Below, piece by piece: positions 10,233 to 21,640 of a stretch of DNA of 64,000 nucleotides. Origin of the DNA: Acanthococcus lagerstroemiae (Eukaryota; Arthropoda; Insecta; Hemiptera; Eriococcidae); the NCBI GenBank assembly GCA_031841125.1, contig CM063114.1, positions 5,456,001 through 5,520,000 on the forward strand, given 5' to 3'. The notes under the pieces are model-generated. The model did no database searches, was not told the origin of the DNA, and saw only the letters and a program-made list of their open reading frames with translations. The stretch's first letter is position 1. Each line of letters starts with the position of its first letter. The translations under genes were made by a program, and so were the position numbers.

Positions 10233-13200
10233 CCGTCACGATATCTGTGTGACTGAAAATCACGTCGTCATTACACTCTGATATAGGGTAAGAGGATTGC
10301 AAAGGACGGTAAATAGAAAAAAGGAACATTGCGTGGAGTGAAAACTATTTTTTTCTTCGTTAGCCTGGAACCCACTGATTAGGAAGACCATTTTAAGAAA
10401 AGTTGATATCCGCTGATGACCAGGTTGATGTGCTCTCCTGTGACATTCAGAATTCGAATCCATCGTTTTCACGAACAATAATATCGAACTTACGAATATT
10501 TATTTTCACTTTTCTTTATCCTCAGTTCCCTGTTCTTGTACACGGTAATATATATATATTCTTCTGTGTGTGAAAACTAAGGAGTATATCCTCATTAAAC
10601 TCCGAAAATTTTTACTTTTCGACCATATTATAACGACAATTATTCAATTTAAGTAATTTCGTTTCGGTTAAGCTGAAATCTCTGTCGCGTGACACTTGAT
10701 TCGGCATGACTGAGAGAATTATCGAGTCACGCGATCCGACTTTATTTATATTGCTCGTGATAGTGGCGGTTAAAAATGCGAAAAGTCCAAAACATGACCA
10801 GGCTCGGTACCAGAATTCTTCTGTGGGGTAGATTTCGTGGTGTTGACCTGTACAAGTGATAAAAAAACTCATATGCGAGGGGAGCGAGCAAAACTTTCGT
10901 AATTTTTTGGAGAATTTTCATGGAAAATTTCTATTATTTACCGTCGAAAAGACCCCAGATTCCCCTGCCCCGTGAAACGGGCCGCGAACATGACCATTTC
11001 TAAGAGTTGTACGATTTCTAGTCTCCTCTACTGTATTTAGATCCATTCCATTTTCTTTTTAAGGCAAAAATAGGAGGCAGTTGGTGATTTTTGCCTCAAA
11101 GCCGACGAAGAAGCTCGAGTGTTCTGAGAATTCTATTTTTCTCTTTAAATCGCGAAGAATGAGAAAAATTGGAAATCTTCAACAATAACTCAAAATAAAG
11201 CAAAAGAAGGTGGTTTACATAGACTTAATCGTTTAGAGTTTCTTATCTGTGTGTTAAAGTCTAACTGATCAAGATGTACATCCGATGATAGTGAAAGTTT
11301 TAATTGAACTACGAAGCTGAAATTCGAATGTGTTATCCGAAGTGATAAAGAAGATCGAGTTTGAATATAAGAGATGAAGGGGGGAGGGTACATTAAAAAA
11401 AAAATATTCTTGCACAATTTGGGATATTTAGAATAGTCGTACAATGTACTGACAAAATGCGATATTTTGAAGATAGCCATTAGAACTAAGGAATTTATAA
11501 GAGTTCTCAGTAAAACCAGTCAGTAATATTCATTACCTTTGTCCGCCATTTCTAGTTACTTTTGTTTTTCATCAGTACTACCATTAAAGAGGCACTAAAC
11601 TCAGTGGACACTCTTCATTAATACAATTTCCGGTTATCGGTCGGGAAGAAAATAATTTCTTTATTCACCCTGATCTTTGTGACTTCGAATCAAGACGTCG
11701 CATCATTTAAAAAAATACACACTTCCAATTCCAATGCAGCGACAACAAGGCTGGAGTGCCACAATAATTGCATAATAGTAACGCCGTAAATATTTCAGAA
11801 ATATCGGGATTATCTCGGGATGTTAATAAGATTGCATACTTAGAACGCCGTAAATCTGTCATGATGCTGTTTCCGTTCGTTTGAAATTACAGATTGGAGC
11901 GTGATCAACGCTTTCAGGATGAGCCATGGATGTCGAACCCTATCGATTGTTATCGGGACCCGGTTCTGTTCTTCATCCAGTGTAACCGTGGTCGAGTTCA
12001 AGTAGTTTTCAGTTCCAAGAGTTCGATTGTTTTTTTTTCTTTCTTTCTTTAACAGGGTTTTGGGTGTACACAGTTCGATTGTACTTGGGTTTTTGAAGAC
12101 CGAGCTAGAATTCAGGGCGGAGTTCAAACTTGGCTTAGCATTCAGCTTTTTGAGATTCAGGTCTTTTCGAGCATGCCCGGGGAAACGTAAACATGAATCC
12201 GAAATGTATTTGCCCGGCAAAATGCAGTTAGAAAGTTCCATCAAAACTTGTTATTGCGCAGGATGAATCAGTAACATTATAGGTATTGTATACGTGCTGA
12301 GATTTTCTTATTAGGATTGACGGTTGACGAGATTTCTGCAGTTCAGGGATGTGGGGCTGAATCAGTATTTTTCTGGACTGCAGTATCGTGTGCAAGTACA
12401 TTCCATTCAAATTTCCGAGTCTTGTAATTCTCATCAGCTCATCACTCATCACTTGAGCTCTCACAAGTCTAAATCTGAATTTGAATACCTTTATTTGGAA
12501 AGTTGTATACGTAAGTATTAATGAACAGTTAACGAGTAGCTCCAGAGGGGAGTCCACTAGTTCCCCTGGCAAAGTTTCGCGTAGTGCTCCTACTTTTTCC
12601 TGGTTTGCTATTGTTGAATATTTTTATTTTTTTTAAATTTATTCATGTCATGCTTCCATCCCGTGATTTGCTTACCCTCCTCCTTCTCTTTCCATCCCAC
12701 GGTTGCCTAAATGTTGCTCAGTAGCTCCGCCGGTCATCCCACTCTCACAAATGGAAGTGGTGCTAATATTTTACACAGATTCGGTACACTGACTGTTCCG
12801 TCAATTAATCAAATACTCTGATAGAGTGTGTCGGTCAAACTTTTGCCTCGACATTTACATGGCCGGTGACGATTCCAGGAAGCAATCCTGATAGGGGTGT
12901 AACCGAGTATATAAGATTTGAGTAGTTTTGCTCCTCCCGCTTGGGTATTCTTATTATTTAATGCCCCACTGGGGATAATTGAGTGCGTAAATCAGCAAGA
13001 AAATGGAGAAATACTTGGAAATTTTGAATTTTTCGTGCTGAACTTTGTTTTTGCATTGACAATAAAAATGAATGTACACTCTCAATGGTCATGTCAGATT
13101 TTTTCAACTCATTTGAACGACGCTTTTTGGAAATTTTTTAGTATTCATTAGAATACAGTTTGATTTTTCTCTAGAGGGAGGGGAATAGCCCGATTAAATA

Positions 13201-13300
13201 ATATCATTTGGGCATTTTCAAACTTAAGACTCGGTCATTCCCACCACACCATGACTGTCTTCAAGAATAAATCAATATTTTTCAAAATTTTCTGTACATG
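10233..13300. other. No gene seen
   Basis: The stretch is AT-rich, with a short TA microsatellite near 10549-10560. Two minus-strand frames are open, 11840-12244 (134 aa) and 12228-12572 (114 aa). They overlap in different frames, have no recognised domain and show no splice-site support. I do not call them genes. Confidence 0.45.
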
Positions 13301-13704
13301 TTTAGGGTTCTTTAAACTCGTGTAAAACCCTTGGCACCTTAAAAATAGTTGAGACTCTTCTAGACTTGTTTCATATTCTGTGATGCTTGTGTTTAGGACC
13401 CGATAACTGCTCAAGGTTCGTTTCAGTTTCTCTTTTGAACTTCCAAAGCTCGTTTAAGACTTACGTCTGAACTATTCATCGAGGCTCTTCAACACTTGAT
13501 TCAGGTCAATACTTTAAAAGCTTCATCCGCCCAGCTTGAAGACACTGCAGTATTCGTTTCCAGCTCTTTGAGACTCTTTCGACAAGACTTGCTGAGACTG
13601 TCCAAGATTTGTTTAGATTGCTTTTTCAAGATTTGCTTAAAGTTCTTGAAGACTCTTCCAGACTTGAATAGCATACTGCAAGACTTTATCGAGACTTTAT
13701 TGAA
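13300..13704. repeat. Degenerate AAGACTCTTC/AAGACTTG tandem array, left part
   Basis: The sequence repeats the words GACTCTT, AGACTTG and CAAGA in loose tandem, for example CTTGAAGACTCTTCCAGACT near 13650. The period is short (about 15-25 bp) and eroded. The same texture resumes at 15736 beyond the LINE and recurs at 60446-60640, 62190-62364 and 63300-63440. Confidence 0.6.
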
Positions 13705-13732
13705 CTTTATTTATTTATTTTTATTTATTCCT

Positions 13733-14440
13733 TTACGTTATGGAAGCTGTTACAGCTACGCTGAACGTGCTCCCGGCCCTTTTTAGGGCAAAGGTATATC
13801 TCACCCGCTCCCATTCGGATCTCGTGGTGGCTATGCGGTGAAAGTGCTTGTGCTGAAGGAAGCGGTCAATTTTAGTTCTCCACTTCTTTCTTTGGCCTCC
13901 GCATCTTCTTGTTTGAACGCCATACTCCAGAAGGTCACTCTGTGGGTCCACCCATCAGGGTCCATACGAGCCACATGACCCGACAACCCCATTTCATATT
14001 CCTGTGGTATAATATGTTATTGCGTGTTGGAGTTTTGGGATTTTTCCCCCTCAGCCTTTTTATGCTAATTTTGTCGATTTTTTTGTACCCTAGAATAGCC
14101 CTCATCATCGCATTCTCGGTGGAAGTGATCCTTGATTTTAGTTTCTCAGAAAGGGTCCATGTTGCACATCCGTACATCATCGTCGGTGGTACCGATGCAT
14201 TGTATATCTTGGCTTTCTGGTTTAACTTGAAATTGCCTTTAAGTATATTATTTAACATCCAAAATTTTTTCCATGCTCACTTCCCCCTCCTCCTGATCTC
14301 CTTTTCCATTTTTTGTTCGAATGCGATGGTTTGCCCTAAATATATTGTTTCGTCTGCCCATGTAATTTCGTTGTCTCCGATTTTTATACTTTTTGTTGGG
14401 GTCTCTCGTGCCATGAATACCGATTATTTAAAATTAATAG
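13733..14440 (-). pseudogene. RTE-like LINE ORF2, C-terminal part, frameshifted
   Basis: This continues the reverse transcriptase at 14441-15412 past a frameshift. The pieces read DETIYLGQTIAFEQKMEKEI with an in-frame stop soon after, then PTMMYGCATWTLSEK (thumb region), NAMMRAILGYKK, and finally RRCGGQRKKWRTKIDRFL followed by ATTRSEWERVR. The last blocks match the C-terminal tail of insect endonuclease-reverse transcriptases, where a GRP..RW.DDI patch precedes DR..W. There is another frameshift near 13940. The 3' end lies near 13704-13730, where the minus strand carries an AATAAATAAATAAA tail. Confidence 0.8.
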
Positions 14441-15412
14441 TTAGGCCAGATTGCTGTTAAAGTTTAGTTCGTGAATCATTTCCCTTAAATCAGAGAAGAA
14501 ATCCGCAACCAAAGTCACGTCATCAGCGAAACGCAGGTTGTTTAATCTCTTCCCGTTAACCTCCAAGCCTTTGCTGCCCCAGTTTAATCCCCGAAACACC
14601 TCCTCCAATACGCAGTTAAAAAGTAATGGTGATAGAGGGTCGCCCTGCCTGACTACTTTCCTTATTCCGAAGTCAGGTCCCAGCTTGTCGCTTTTTATTC
14701 TGCTCTTTAGTCCGGAGTACATTTCTTCTATAATTTTTACAATTTGGTGGTTTACGCCCTGTTTAGCTAGAGCTTTTATTATAAATTCGTAGTTAACCGA
14801 GTCGAACGCTTTGTTGTAGTCTATAAAAGCCAGAAACGTATTCAAATTGTAGTCACGGGTTTTCTCCATTATTTGATTTATTGTGTGCAGGTGATCGATT
14901 GTGGAGTAACCCTGTCTAAACACAGCTTGCTCGGGAGGCTGCTGGTTTTGTAGCGTACTCCTTACCCTCGATTCAATTGCTTTAGAAAAGATTTTTGAGA
15001 GCACGGGAAAGAGGCTTATTGGACAGTAGTTTCCTATCTGATGCTTGTTACCCTTTTTGAATAGAAGTTTTATATCAGAGCGTTTCCACTCTTCTGGGAT
15101 TCTACCTACGATCTTAATTTTGTTGAATAGCGTCGTAATGGCCAAAACCAAATGTACCCCTCCTTGTTTAACCGTTTCATTTGTGATTCCATCACTCTCT
15201 GGAGCTTTGTTTGGTTTTAGCTTTTGAACTATTGTTTCTATTTCTGATGCCAAAAAGAGGGGGAAGATCTCCTTATCGCTTGTGTCTTCCTGCTTAAGGT
15301 TTCCTGTGGGGTTTACATCTTGATCTAGCCTGCAGAGCTTTTTGTAAAATTCAGTTGCAATATGATTTATACCCTCCCTGTCGTATATCCTCTCCCCCTC
15401 CTCGTCCAGCAT
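14441..15412 (-). pseudogene. RTE-like LINE reverse transcriptase core
   Basis: This is the largest intact reading frame of the window, 323 codons. It is the reverse transcriptase domain of a non-LTR retrotransposon of the insect endonuclease-reverse transcriptase (probably RTE-like) type. Landmarks in order: IVQKLKPNKAPESDGITNE near residue 65, YCPISLFPVLSKIFSK near 130, motif A FIDYNKAFDSVN near 190, RQGDPLSPLLFNCVLEEVF near 255, and the catalytic LRFADDVTLVADF near 300. The aspartates of motif A and FADD are present. The frame ends at 14441 by frameshift and resumes in the C-terminal segment. The start is arbitrary, since the coding frame is open upstream to about 15455 and joins the 15462-15728 piece by a one-base shift. 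The flanks are the degenerate AAGACTC array on both sides. Confidence 0.9.
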
Positions 15413-15461
15413 GTAAGATGTTAGTTGTGTGCCAAAGTTTATTTTTTTGTTTGTTATAGCT

Positions 15462-15728
15462 TCATATTTTGCTTCCCAAAGCTTCTTTTATTATAGCCTC
15501 CCTCCTGATGCTCTCTTGTTCCCTCTGTGTGGCTTTTATTGCTTTTGATACCATGTTGAGCTCTATTTTGTCTGGCGTTGATTTGTGTTTCTTTTTTAAA
15601 AGCTTGTTCCTTACTCGGTGTAAGTCGTCAAGGTAAGACGACTCTTTGGTGACAGGGGGTTGAGAGGGGTCGTTGATTATGGCTGTAGACCCTTCCTTGG
15701 CCGTTTCCCTCATACACTCAGAATTCAC
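15462..15728 (-). pseudogene. RTE-like LINE linker between endonuclease and RT
   Basis: A lysine/glutamate-rich stretch contains LDDLHRVRNKLLKKKHKS and ATQREQESIRREAIIKEALG. It precedes the RT core in the order expected for the linker after the endonuclease domain. A one-base frameshift near 15460 separates it from the frame reading KYEAITNKKINFGTQLTSYM, which runs into the RT. The endonuclease domain itself is absent, so the copy is 5'-truncated near 15730, where the AAGACTC-type array begins. Confidence 0.7.
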
Positions 15729-15735
15729 TGAGTCA

Positions 15736-15860
15736 TTTCTAAACTCGTTTAAGGCTCTGTAAAACTCTCTCAGGCATGTTTGAGACTAGTTGAAGGCTTT
15801 CAAGAGTCCACCGAACTTGTTTAAGATTCCTAGTGACTAGAAGACTTTTACTGTCTTTCT
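15736..15860. repeat. Degenerate AAGACTC array, right part
   Basis: Phrases such as GGCTTTCAAGAGTCC and GACTAGAAGACTTTTACTG continue the loose array interrupted by the LINE at 13704-15735. Confidence 0.5.
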
Positions 15861-16563
15861 TGTTCATTTCAACTGGTCATGTTTAGTTTGTTATGTTCCG
15901 ACTTGTTGATTATTTTATGTTTCTCCATTCAATTTCTTTGATCTCCCTTCTTCAACTTGACTTAGTGCTTTCTAAAGTTGTGTTGTTTTCCGTGTTCTTG
16001 TAGTCTTGTTCTTGTCGGTTTGCTTTTAATTCAGTGATTTCTAGTATATCCTAGTCTTCTTTGATCATGCTTGAATTTTTTTGTCAACATTTTCTGTATT
16101 TTAATGGTGCTTGGATGTTATTGCTCGTGTTCCGTTTTTTTTTATTCTTTCAAATTTTACTCGTATTTTTGTACGTATTTTTTCCTTTGGTTTTTTCATA
16201 GTCTGTATTCACTTTGATTCCATGAATTTGGTGTTTCTTGCTATTTTGTCAGTATTGTTATAGAATGAATGTTTTATGGTTTTATCGTCTTTTCACTGTT
16301 TTGATTAATCCTTATTTGGTTGATGTAAATAATTTTGATCCTGCTTCTAACTTGACTAATTTTTATTTGGTAATTCTTGGCACATTTTAGTCTTCCTTAT
16401 ATCCAATCATCTTTTGGTTTTGATTCGGCAACTTTTTGAATCTTCTGACTTGCACTGTTTTTTTTGTCATGTATGGTCTTAATTTTCGAAATTTGTTATC
16501 TTTATTTAGTGGATTAGCTGTCCTTTTTCAGTATTTTCTGTAGTATTATAACTATGAGGAAAG
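15861..16563. other. T-rich non-coding stretch
   Basis: The plus strand is strongly T-biased for about 700 bp, with many TTTT and TTGTT words and few A or C runs. No frame, terminal repeat or RNA gene is visible. It may be the complement of an A-rich transcript copy, but there is no direct sign of that. Confidence 0.4.
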
Positions 16564-16725
16564 CACGGGCGTAGCTGAACTTTTAACCGTAGTGGAACAA
16601 AAAAAAGTTAGTAGTAATATACACACATGTAATCACGCTGCAAATGCCAAGTAGCCGTATTTATATAATTCTAGTCTCTGTCCACTGGGACAAGCGCCCC
16701 AGTTTGCCCTCTAGCTACGCTCATG
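16564..16725. mobile_element. Short hAT-type MITE with imperfect 8-bp duplication
   Basis: The ends are CACGGGCGTAGCTGA and, reverse-complemented, CATGAGCGTAGCTAGAGG. The flanking 8-mers are GAGGAAAG (16556-16563) and GAGGGAAA (16726-16733), matching at 6 of 8 positions. The element is 162 bp with no coding content. Confidence 0.6.
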
Positions 16726-18024
16726 GAGGGAAAAACCTCCTTGAAATCTTAAAGTGTATGAGATGAATTTGAAATCAAGTATAATGAAGACGAAGACACG
16801 CTGCTGTTGCATAGCATTCAGCTCCGTGCTGCCAGATCTTGTGGACGTAAAGGAGTCTCGCTAACCCCGAACACATTCTTATGGAGTGGCTGTTCCGAGT
16901 CAGCAGCCGTAATGAAATTTTCAAGTTCTAATTGCATGCTCAGGACAGCATTCATCCCCCTGAACTGGAAGAACTGCTACTTCTTAGTTAAAATAAAAAA
17001 GAGGAGCTTCTTGTTCAGAATTTGGTCACCTTATTTCTACCGCCTCATCTCGTATGAAAATAAGAATTTAGGTCTTTCTATCGGGATAGCTTAAATAGCA
17101 TCTAGTCACGTTGTAATTGGACTCAGATTGGAGTTTCAGTATCTGCTCCAATGTTAGAGCCTTTACTGCCTCTTCCTCCTCCTATTTCCAGATTTTTCCT
17201 TATTTTTTTATTTTCATTTATTTATTTATTTATTTTTTTTGCAAATGCTAGCCTTTTGAAAATTGAATTAGTATACGATGTATGCTTTCCCTTAAAAAAA
17301 TCTTAATTAGAACGGCTCAAATATCCTTTCCGGTTCGAGATAGTTTATCCACACCTTATATTTCCTATACCCCTGATGATTGATTTGGGGTACTATCATA
17401 CCATCACACCCTTTTCCAGTGGCTTCGCCAGAGCTTGACAGTCCCATATTTGCATTACAGTCTGTACGGATGCGATATCGTGCGGACCTAGTTCGTTTTT
17501 TTTTAAAACGGTTCTTTTTCTCTTTTTTCTTTTAATTTCATCGCTTTTCCTCGTCGACGACGATGACGGTTAACGAAGATTTAATTTCGAGAATTCGTGC
17601 CGGCATCGGATAACGCGTTCGAGGCGAGCATGTAATGCTAGCAAACGCCTTTCATAAATCGTACATATGGCGCGGCTGATAAACGCACGCAACGGTTTTC
17701 CTTTTTCGAACTGTTGTAACTCACACGAGGTTAACGTGTAAGTTTGTTTGTGATTTATTTGGCTAGTTTGTGGAAAGTGTGAGAAACCGCATTAGCATTG
17801 AGTTTTCATGGTATAGACCTTTTTGAAGGAGGGATCGATTCCACAGGTACTTTTGAAAGCGAGGTCACTAATCAGCTGTTTAGAAGATCCGCTGGAGGAG
17901 AGCTTAGGAGCGCACTGATGTGACTTCTTGGCTGGGAGGGGAAATACGAATTTTGCTTGCTATTATTTTCCAGTTTTAATACTAGCTTCAAAAGTTGGCC
18001 CGAGGGCTGGAAGAAACAAAGGCT
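16726..18024. other. No gene seen
   Basis: An open plus-strand frame at 16807-17094 has no recognised motif. A TTTA-rich microsatellite lies near 17200-17238. The block 17500-17760 is unique-looking sequence with many CG dinucleotides and could be non-repetitive host DNA. Confidence 0.4.
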
Positions 18025-18029
18025 CTGTA

Positions 18030-18429
18030 CAGGGTTGCCACTTTCTGGAAAACCGGGAAAAGTCAGGGAATTTGGTCAGTCAGGGAAAAGTCAGGGAATT
18101 TTCATTTAAGTCAGGGAAATTTCCTGAAAATAACAAACGAGTTTGTATTTTATCAGAGTAAACTTTTTTTATCATAACATAAGAATAATGATAATCTATT
18201 CGCAAATGAAATAGTCTATAATATTGAAAAATATTACATAAATTACATCTGTACCTTCTTCTTCTCGATAGCGGTTTTTTAAAAATCTGTACTGTAAACA
18301 ATTTCTGTGACTCTCCTCCCTCTGGACTTCTCGGAATCCTGTAAAAAAGTCAGGGAAAATTGGAAAAGTTGGCCTGGAAAACCGGGAAAATTCAGGAAAA
18401 ATCAATCCTGAAAAATAGTGGCAACCCTG
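18030..18429. mobile_element. 400-bp TIR element, CAGGGTTGCCACT ends, 5-bp target duplication CTGTA
   Basis: The 13-bp terminal inverted repeats CAGGGTTGCCACT are perfect. CTGTA flanks both sides (18025-18029 and 18430-18434). Subterminal phrases such as TCTGGAAAACCGGGAAAAG and TCAGGGAATTT recur at both ends. The element is too short for a transposase. The same phrases and the same 5-bp duplication length in the element at 5242-7881 define one family. Termini starting CAGGG resemble hAT, but the 5-bp duplication is not the usual 8 bp. Confidence 0.88.
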
Positions 18430-18559
18430 CTGTATTTAAATAGAGAAGTGTCTCTGTCCTTCGATTTGTAGGTTATTTTTAGATGGTTTCGAATATTGCA
18501 TCAGATGTCTGACTGTAGTATTAGTGAATCTCAACAAAGTCTTCTGGAGGCAGTCTTCT

Positions 18560-19716
18560 TCTTCCGCTGTATGCACCGAAGGCTCAGACTTTGTAGTCAT
18601 TGCACGGGTTGCTGTTAAGGATCAGCTCAGTAGCCTCACTTTAACAGTAAACGTGAGAATTGTATGAAGTCCTATTCTTTGACTTCACTGGGTGCTAAAT
18701 ACTCCAGTCCCAATGCTTCACGTCTTGTCCCGGCTATTGCTGGGCACTGGCATATGAAGTAAATCGCTTTGCCACAGCGCCACAAAAGCTACTTTTCGCC
18801 ACTCCTATTTTATAGCACATGTGTTTTGTGGCTCCATAACCAGGTAGTAGTCTGACCATGAGCCTAGCATATTTCCTGTCGAGCCCTAGTAGGAACTTGG
18901 TGTACTTCCCCTATCAGTATTTTGTTGTAGCCATCTATCAGTGCATTTCCATCTGTTTCCTTATCCAAGCCATCACCTTGGATTTTATGACGCTGTATAC
19001 TACGGGAAGACACGGTCTGGGCGTTACCATTTCCTTCTTTATGCCTTCCTTCGCGTGCTTATCCGCATGTTCTCTTTTATGCCGCAGTGCCTCGGTATCC
19101 AAAGTATAGTGAAACGGTTCTTCAGAGTAAGGATGTACAATTAATAGCCGTTTGACTGTCTATACAGATATACATCTGCTCATTAACGAGGCCCTTCTGC
19201 TAGCTTCTATCAATGGCCACTATGATCGTCATTATCTCTGCTTTGAGTATAATGACGCCCTCACTCCGTGCCATTGAATAGATATCAGCGCCTTTTGCAT
19301 TTGGATTCTTGCTCCTTGGTCATTCTTTGAGGCAGCAAACCACACATGCTCCTCTTTCCCTAGAATACTTCGCCATCTCTCCCAAGCCTCCTGTGTCGGT
19401 ATCTTTGCACGGTATGGCTTGTCAAAGAAATTTTCCGTCGCGATTCTGTCCTTCGGCATCCCAAAACATTTGTCCAGCGTCTCCGCCATCTCCCATATTC
19501 TTTCATGGCCTGTTTTTTGGGTCCGAAAATTTGGTTGGACCAGATGACCATTATCGCAGGTGCTTCTATAGCAATGTGAAGTAGTGGCAGGTTTGGGAGT
19601 CTTTCTATATCAAGCAAATTGTACCTACTAAGCAATAGCTCGCGGGTGAATACTTGAAAGGTATGCAGAAGCCGATTGACTGAAGCCACAAATATTTTTA
19701 ATAGGTATTTTGTCAC
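18560..19716 (-). pseudogene. I/Loa-like LINE: RNase H and 3' zinc-finger region
   Basis: This is the downstream half of a non-LTR retrotransposon polyprotein on the minus strand. Near 19230-19490 the frame reads SILGKEEHVWFAASKNDQGA, an eroded form of the RNase H start (usually FTDGSK..GAG). Further down, FTILWIPRHCGIKEN near 19060-19110 matches the VPGH.G..GNE motif of RNase H. Around 18740-18810 the minus strand carries cysteines and a histidine in the pattern seen after RNase H in insect elements (VAKSSF..CGKA....CQCPAIAGTRREALG). RNase H removes the RNA strand during element copying. Stops and frame changes are numerous. The RT half lies at 20830-21640. Confidence 0.72.
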
Positions 19717-19731
19717 TGTCAGATAAGTAAT

Positions 19732-19969
19732 TTAAACGTTGCCTTTTCGTTCGAGTATACTAGTGCTTTTGTCGTTCTCATTACCCCTGTTGTCATCACA
19801 CACCGACTTTTGCAGATGGTCCAGTTCCTCTCTGACTTTGACCAGGAGGACCCGGTCCCACCACACAACTGCAGCATATGTGATTCTGGGACGTATTACA
19901 CCGGTGTATATCCAGTGCATCATTCTGGGAAAGCATCCCTAGGTATGGCGAGCCCAAAGAGCCTCAATC
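19732..19969 (-). pseudogene. I/Loa-like LINE RT thumb region
   Basis: The minus frame reads IEALWARHT, a stop, then GCFPRMMHWIYTGVIRPRIT and YAAVVWWDRV. This is the conserved RT thumb block (WIYTA.VRP...Y...VWW). The reading frame runs into the target-duplication copy of the inserted element at 19970-20818. Removing that insertion joins it to the RT segment on the other side, so the two segments were one gene. Confidence 0.75.
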
Positions 19970-20818
19970 AGGTCCATTTCACCAGCTCCGCCAAAGCGCA
20001 TTTTGAAAAAGTAAATGGTGGCAAAAATTTGTATACACCGGTCCTAGAATTGTGTACGTTCCCCGCTCTCCCTAGGAACGATCAAAGTTTGGGAGGCTGG
20101 AGAAATGCTAGCCCCCAAACTTCAGATAGAGGTCTGGAAATGGGGGCAAGAATTTGTGTACAATTTGTGTATTTTATGTATCCACCTTCCTCAATTTGTG
20201 TACCTTTCCCTTCCCCGCTGTGGACGACACAAGATAGGTAACCTGTTAGGTGCTGCCCCCCCTCGAATATGAGATAGAGGTCTGAAAATGGCGGCAAAAA
20301 TAATGTACAACTTGTGTAATTTGTGTATCGATCTCCCCCAATTTTTGTACCCCGACAACCCCTCTATAGACCATACGTTATATGTTAGGTGCTGCCCCCC
20401 AAGGTGGGATAGAGGTCTGGAGATAGAGGCAAAAATTTGTATACAATTTGTATATTTTGTGTATCCACCTTCCTCAATTTGTATACCCTTCCCTTCCCCT
20501 CTGTGGACGACACAAGATAGGTAACCTGTTAGGTGCTGCCCCCTCCTCCCAAGTTGAGATAGAGGTCTGGAAATGGGGAGAAAAATTTGTGTAATTTGTG
20601 TACACCGGTCCTAGAATTTGTGTTCATTCTCCGCTCTCGTTGGGAGGGGGCTTGCATTTCTCCAGCCCCCCAAATTTTGATCGTTCTTAGCGAGGGCAGG
20701 GAACGTACACAAATTCTAGGACCGGTGTACACAAATTACACAAATTGTACACGAATTTTTGGCTCCCATTTACTTTTTCAAAATGCACTTTGGGGGGGCG
20801 GGCTGGTGAAATGGACCT
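19970..20818. mobile_element. Long-TIR element with internal ~145-bp tandem repeats and 9-bp target duplication
   Basis: The left end starts AGGTCCATTTCACCAGC and the right end reads the same in reverse complement. Similarity continues for about 130 bp through GCATTTTGAAAAAGTAAATG and ACACCGGTCCTAGAATT to CTGGAGAAATGC. The flanks are GCCTCAATC (19961-19969) and GCCTCGATC (20819-20827), a 9-bp duplication with one mismatch. The centre is a tandem array of units beginning GATAGAGGTCTGG at 20125, 20273, 20408 and 20558. Long TIRs with a 9-bp duplication suggest a Mutator-like element. No transposase is present. It splits the LINE on either side in the codons for RGIEALW. Confidence 0.82.
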
Positions 20819-20827
20819 GCCTCGATC

Positions 20828-21640
20828 CCTTTTCTTATTTTCTCTGAAAAGTGAGCCCTCCAGAGAAGTTTTTTGTCAAGATATACTCCTAAGTACTTCA
20901 CCTTGACTGTGAGAGCTAACGGTTTTCCTTTGTATTGCAGTATTGCACATTGATCAACTCCTTGCCCTTCCTTTTGTGAGTGAAAAGAGTGATGTCAGTT
21001 TTCTCCGGTTTATTGATAACCCTTTTTTCCGCACACTCGCACACCATTTTTCTACTCATCGAAGTCCCCACTGCGTCAGCTCCGCGATGGTTCCCGGAAA
21101 TTTGTCAGTTACCACCACAGCTAAATTGTCAGCATAGCCTTGTGTGTATATTTTTTGACCATTTAACTCATCCGGCAAACTGTCCACCACTAGGCTCCAC
21201 AGTTGGGGAAAGATTACTTCCCTCTGCGGGCAGCCCCTGATACTCGTTGCAAGGAGTTGCTCTTTTTGGTAAGTTAACCGGATCTTTTTGCCATGTAGCG
21301 TAGATATTATCCAGCTTATTAAGTCGTCCTTCACTTCCCTTTCCCCTCAGGGCTGTTTCTATTGATTCGTGAGAGGTCGCGTCAAACGCTCCCTGTATAT
21401 CTATGAATGTTGCCAGGGCATAATTTCCGCCCGTCATTCTTCTCTCAATTGCGAGGACTCTACTGACCCGCCTGCCCTGTATACATACTGGTTCGCGTGT
21501 TTGGGAACCTTTTCAAGGTAACCTCTCTTAGGTGCCTGTCTACCAGCCTTTCCAAGGTTTTTAGCATGAATGATGAGAGACTTTTTGGTCTATAGGATTG
21601 GCATGTAGTCTTGAAAGCAGTCTAATAATCAGGCTCAAAA
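20828..21640 (-). pseudogene. I/Loa-like LINE reverse transcriptase
   Basis: This is a non-LTR reverse transcriptase palm in broken frames. Motif A reads ALATFIDIQGAFDATSHESI (21300-21430). It is followed by WIISTLHGKKIRLTYQKEQL, then SIRGCPQREVIFPQLWSLVVD, and YTQGYADNLAVVV near 21130. The catalytic YADD is changed to YADN, so the enzyme would be inactive even without the frameshifts. The GCPQGGVLSPLLW style of the third block, together with the RNase H downstream, points to the I/Loa group rather than Jockey or RTE. Upstream of 21640 no endonuclease is seen. Confidence 0.78.

Noticed and set aside
11840..12572. Two long minus-strand frames (134 and 114 codons) as possible genes
   Set aside because: They overlap in different frames, have no recognisable domain, and no consistent splice sites. 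The length is plausible by chance in this composition.
13300..15860. Direct-repeat array as CRISPR
   Set aside because: The repeats are short, degenerate and without regular spacers. The genome is eukaryotic.
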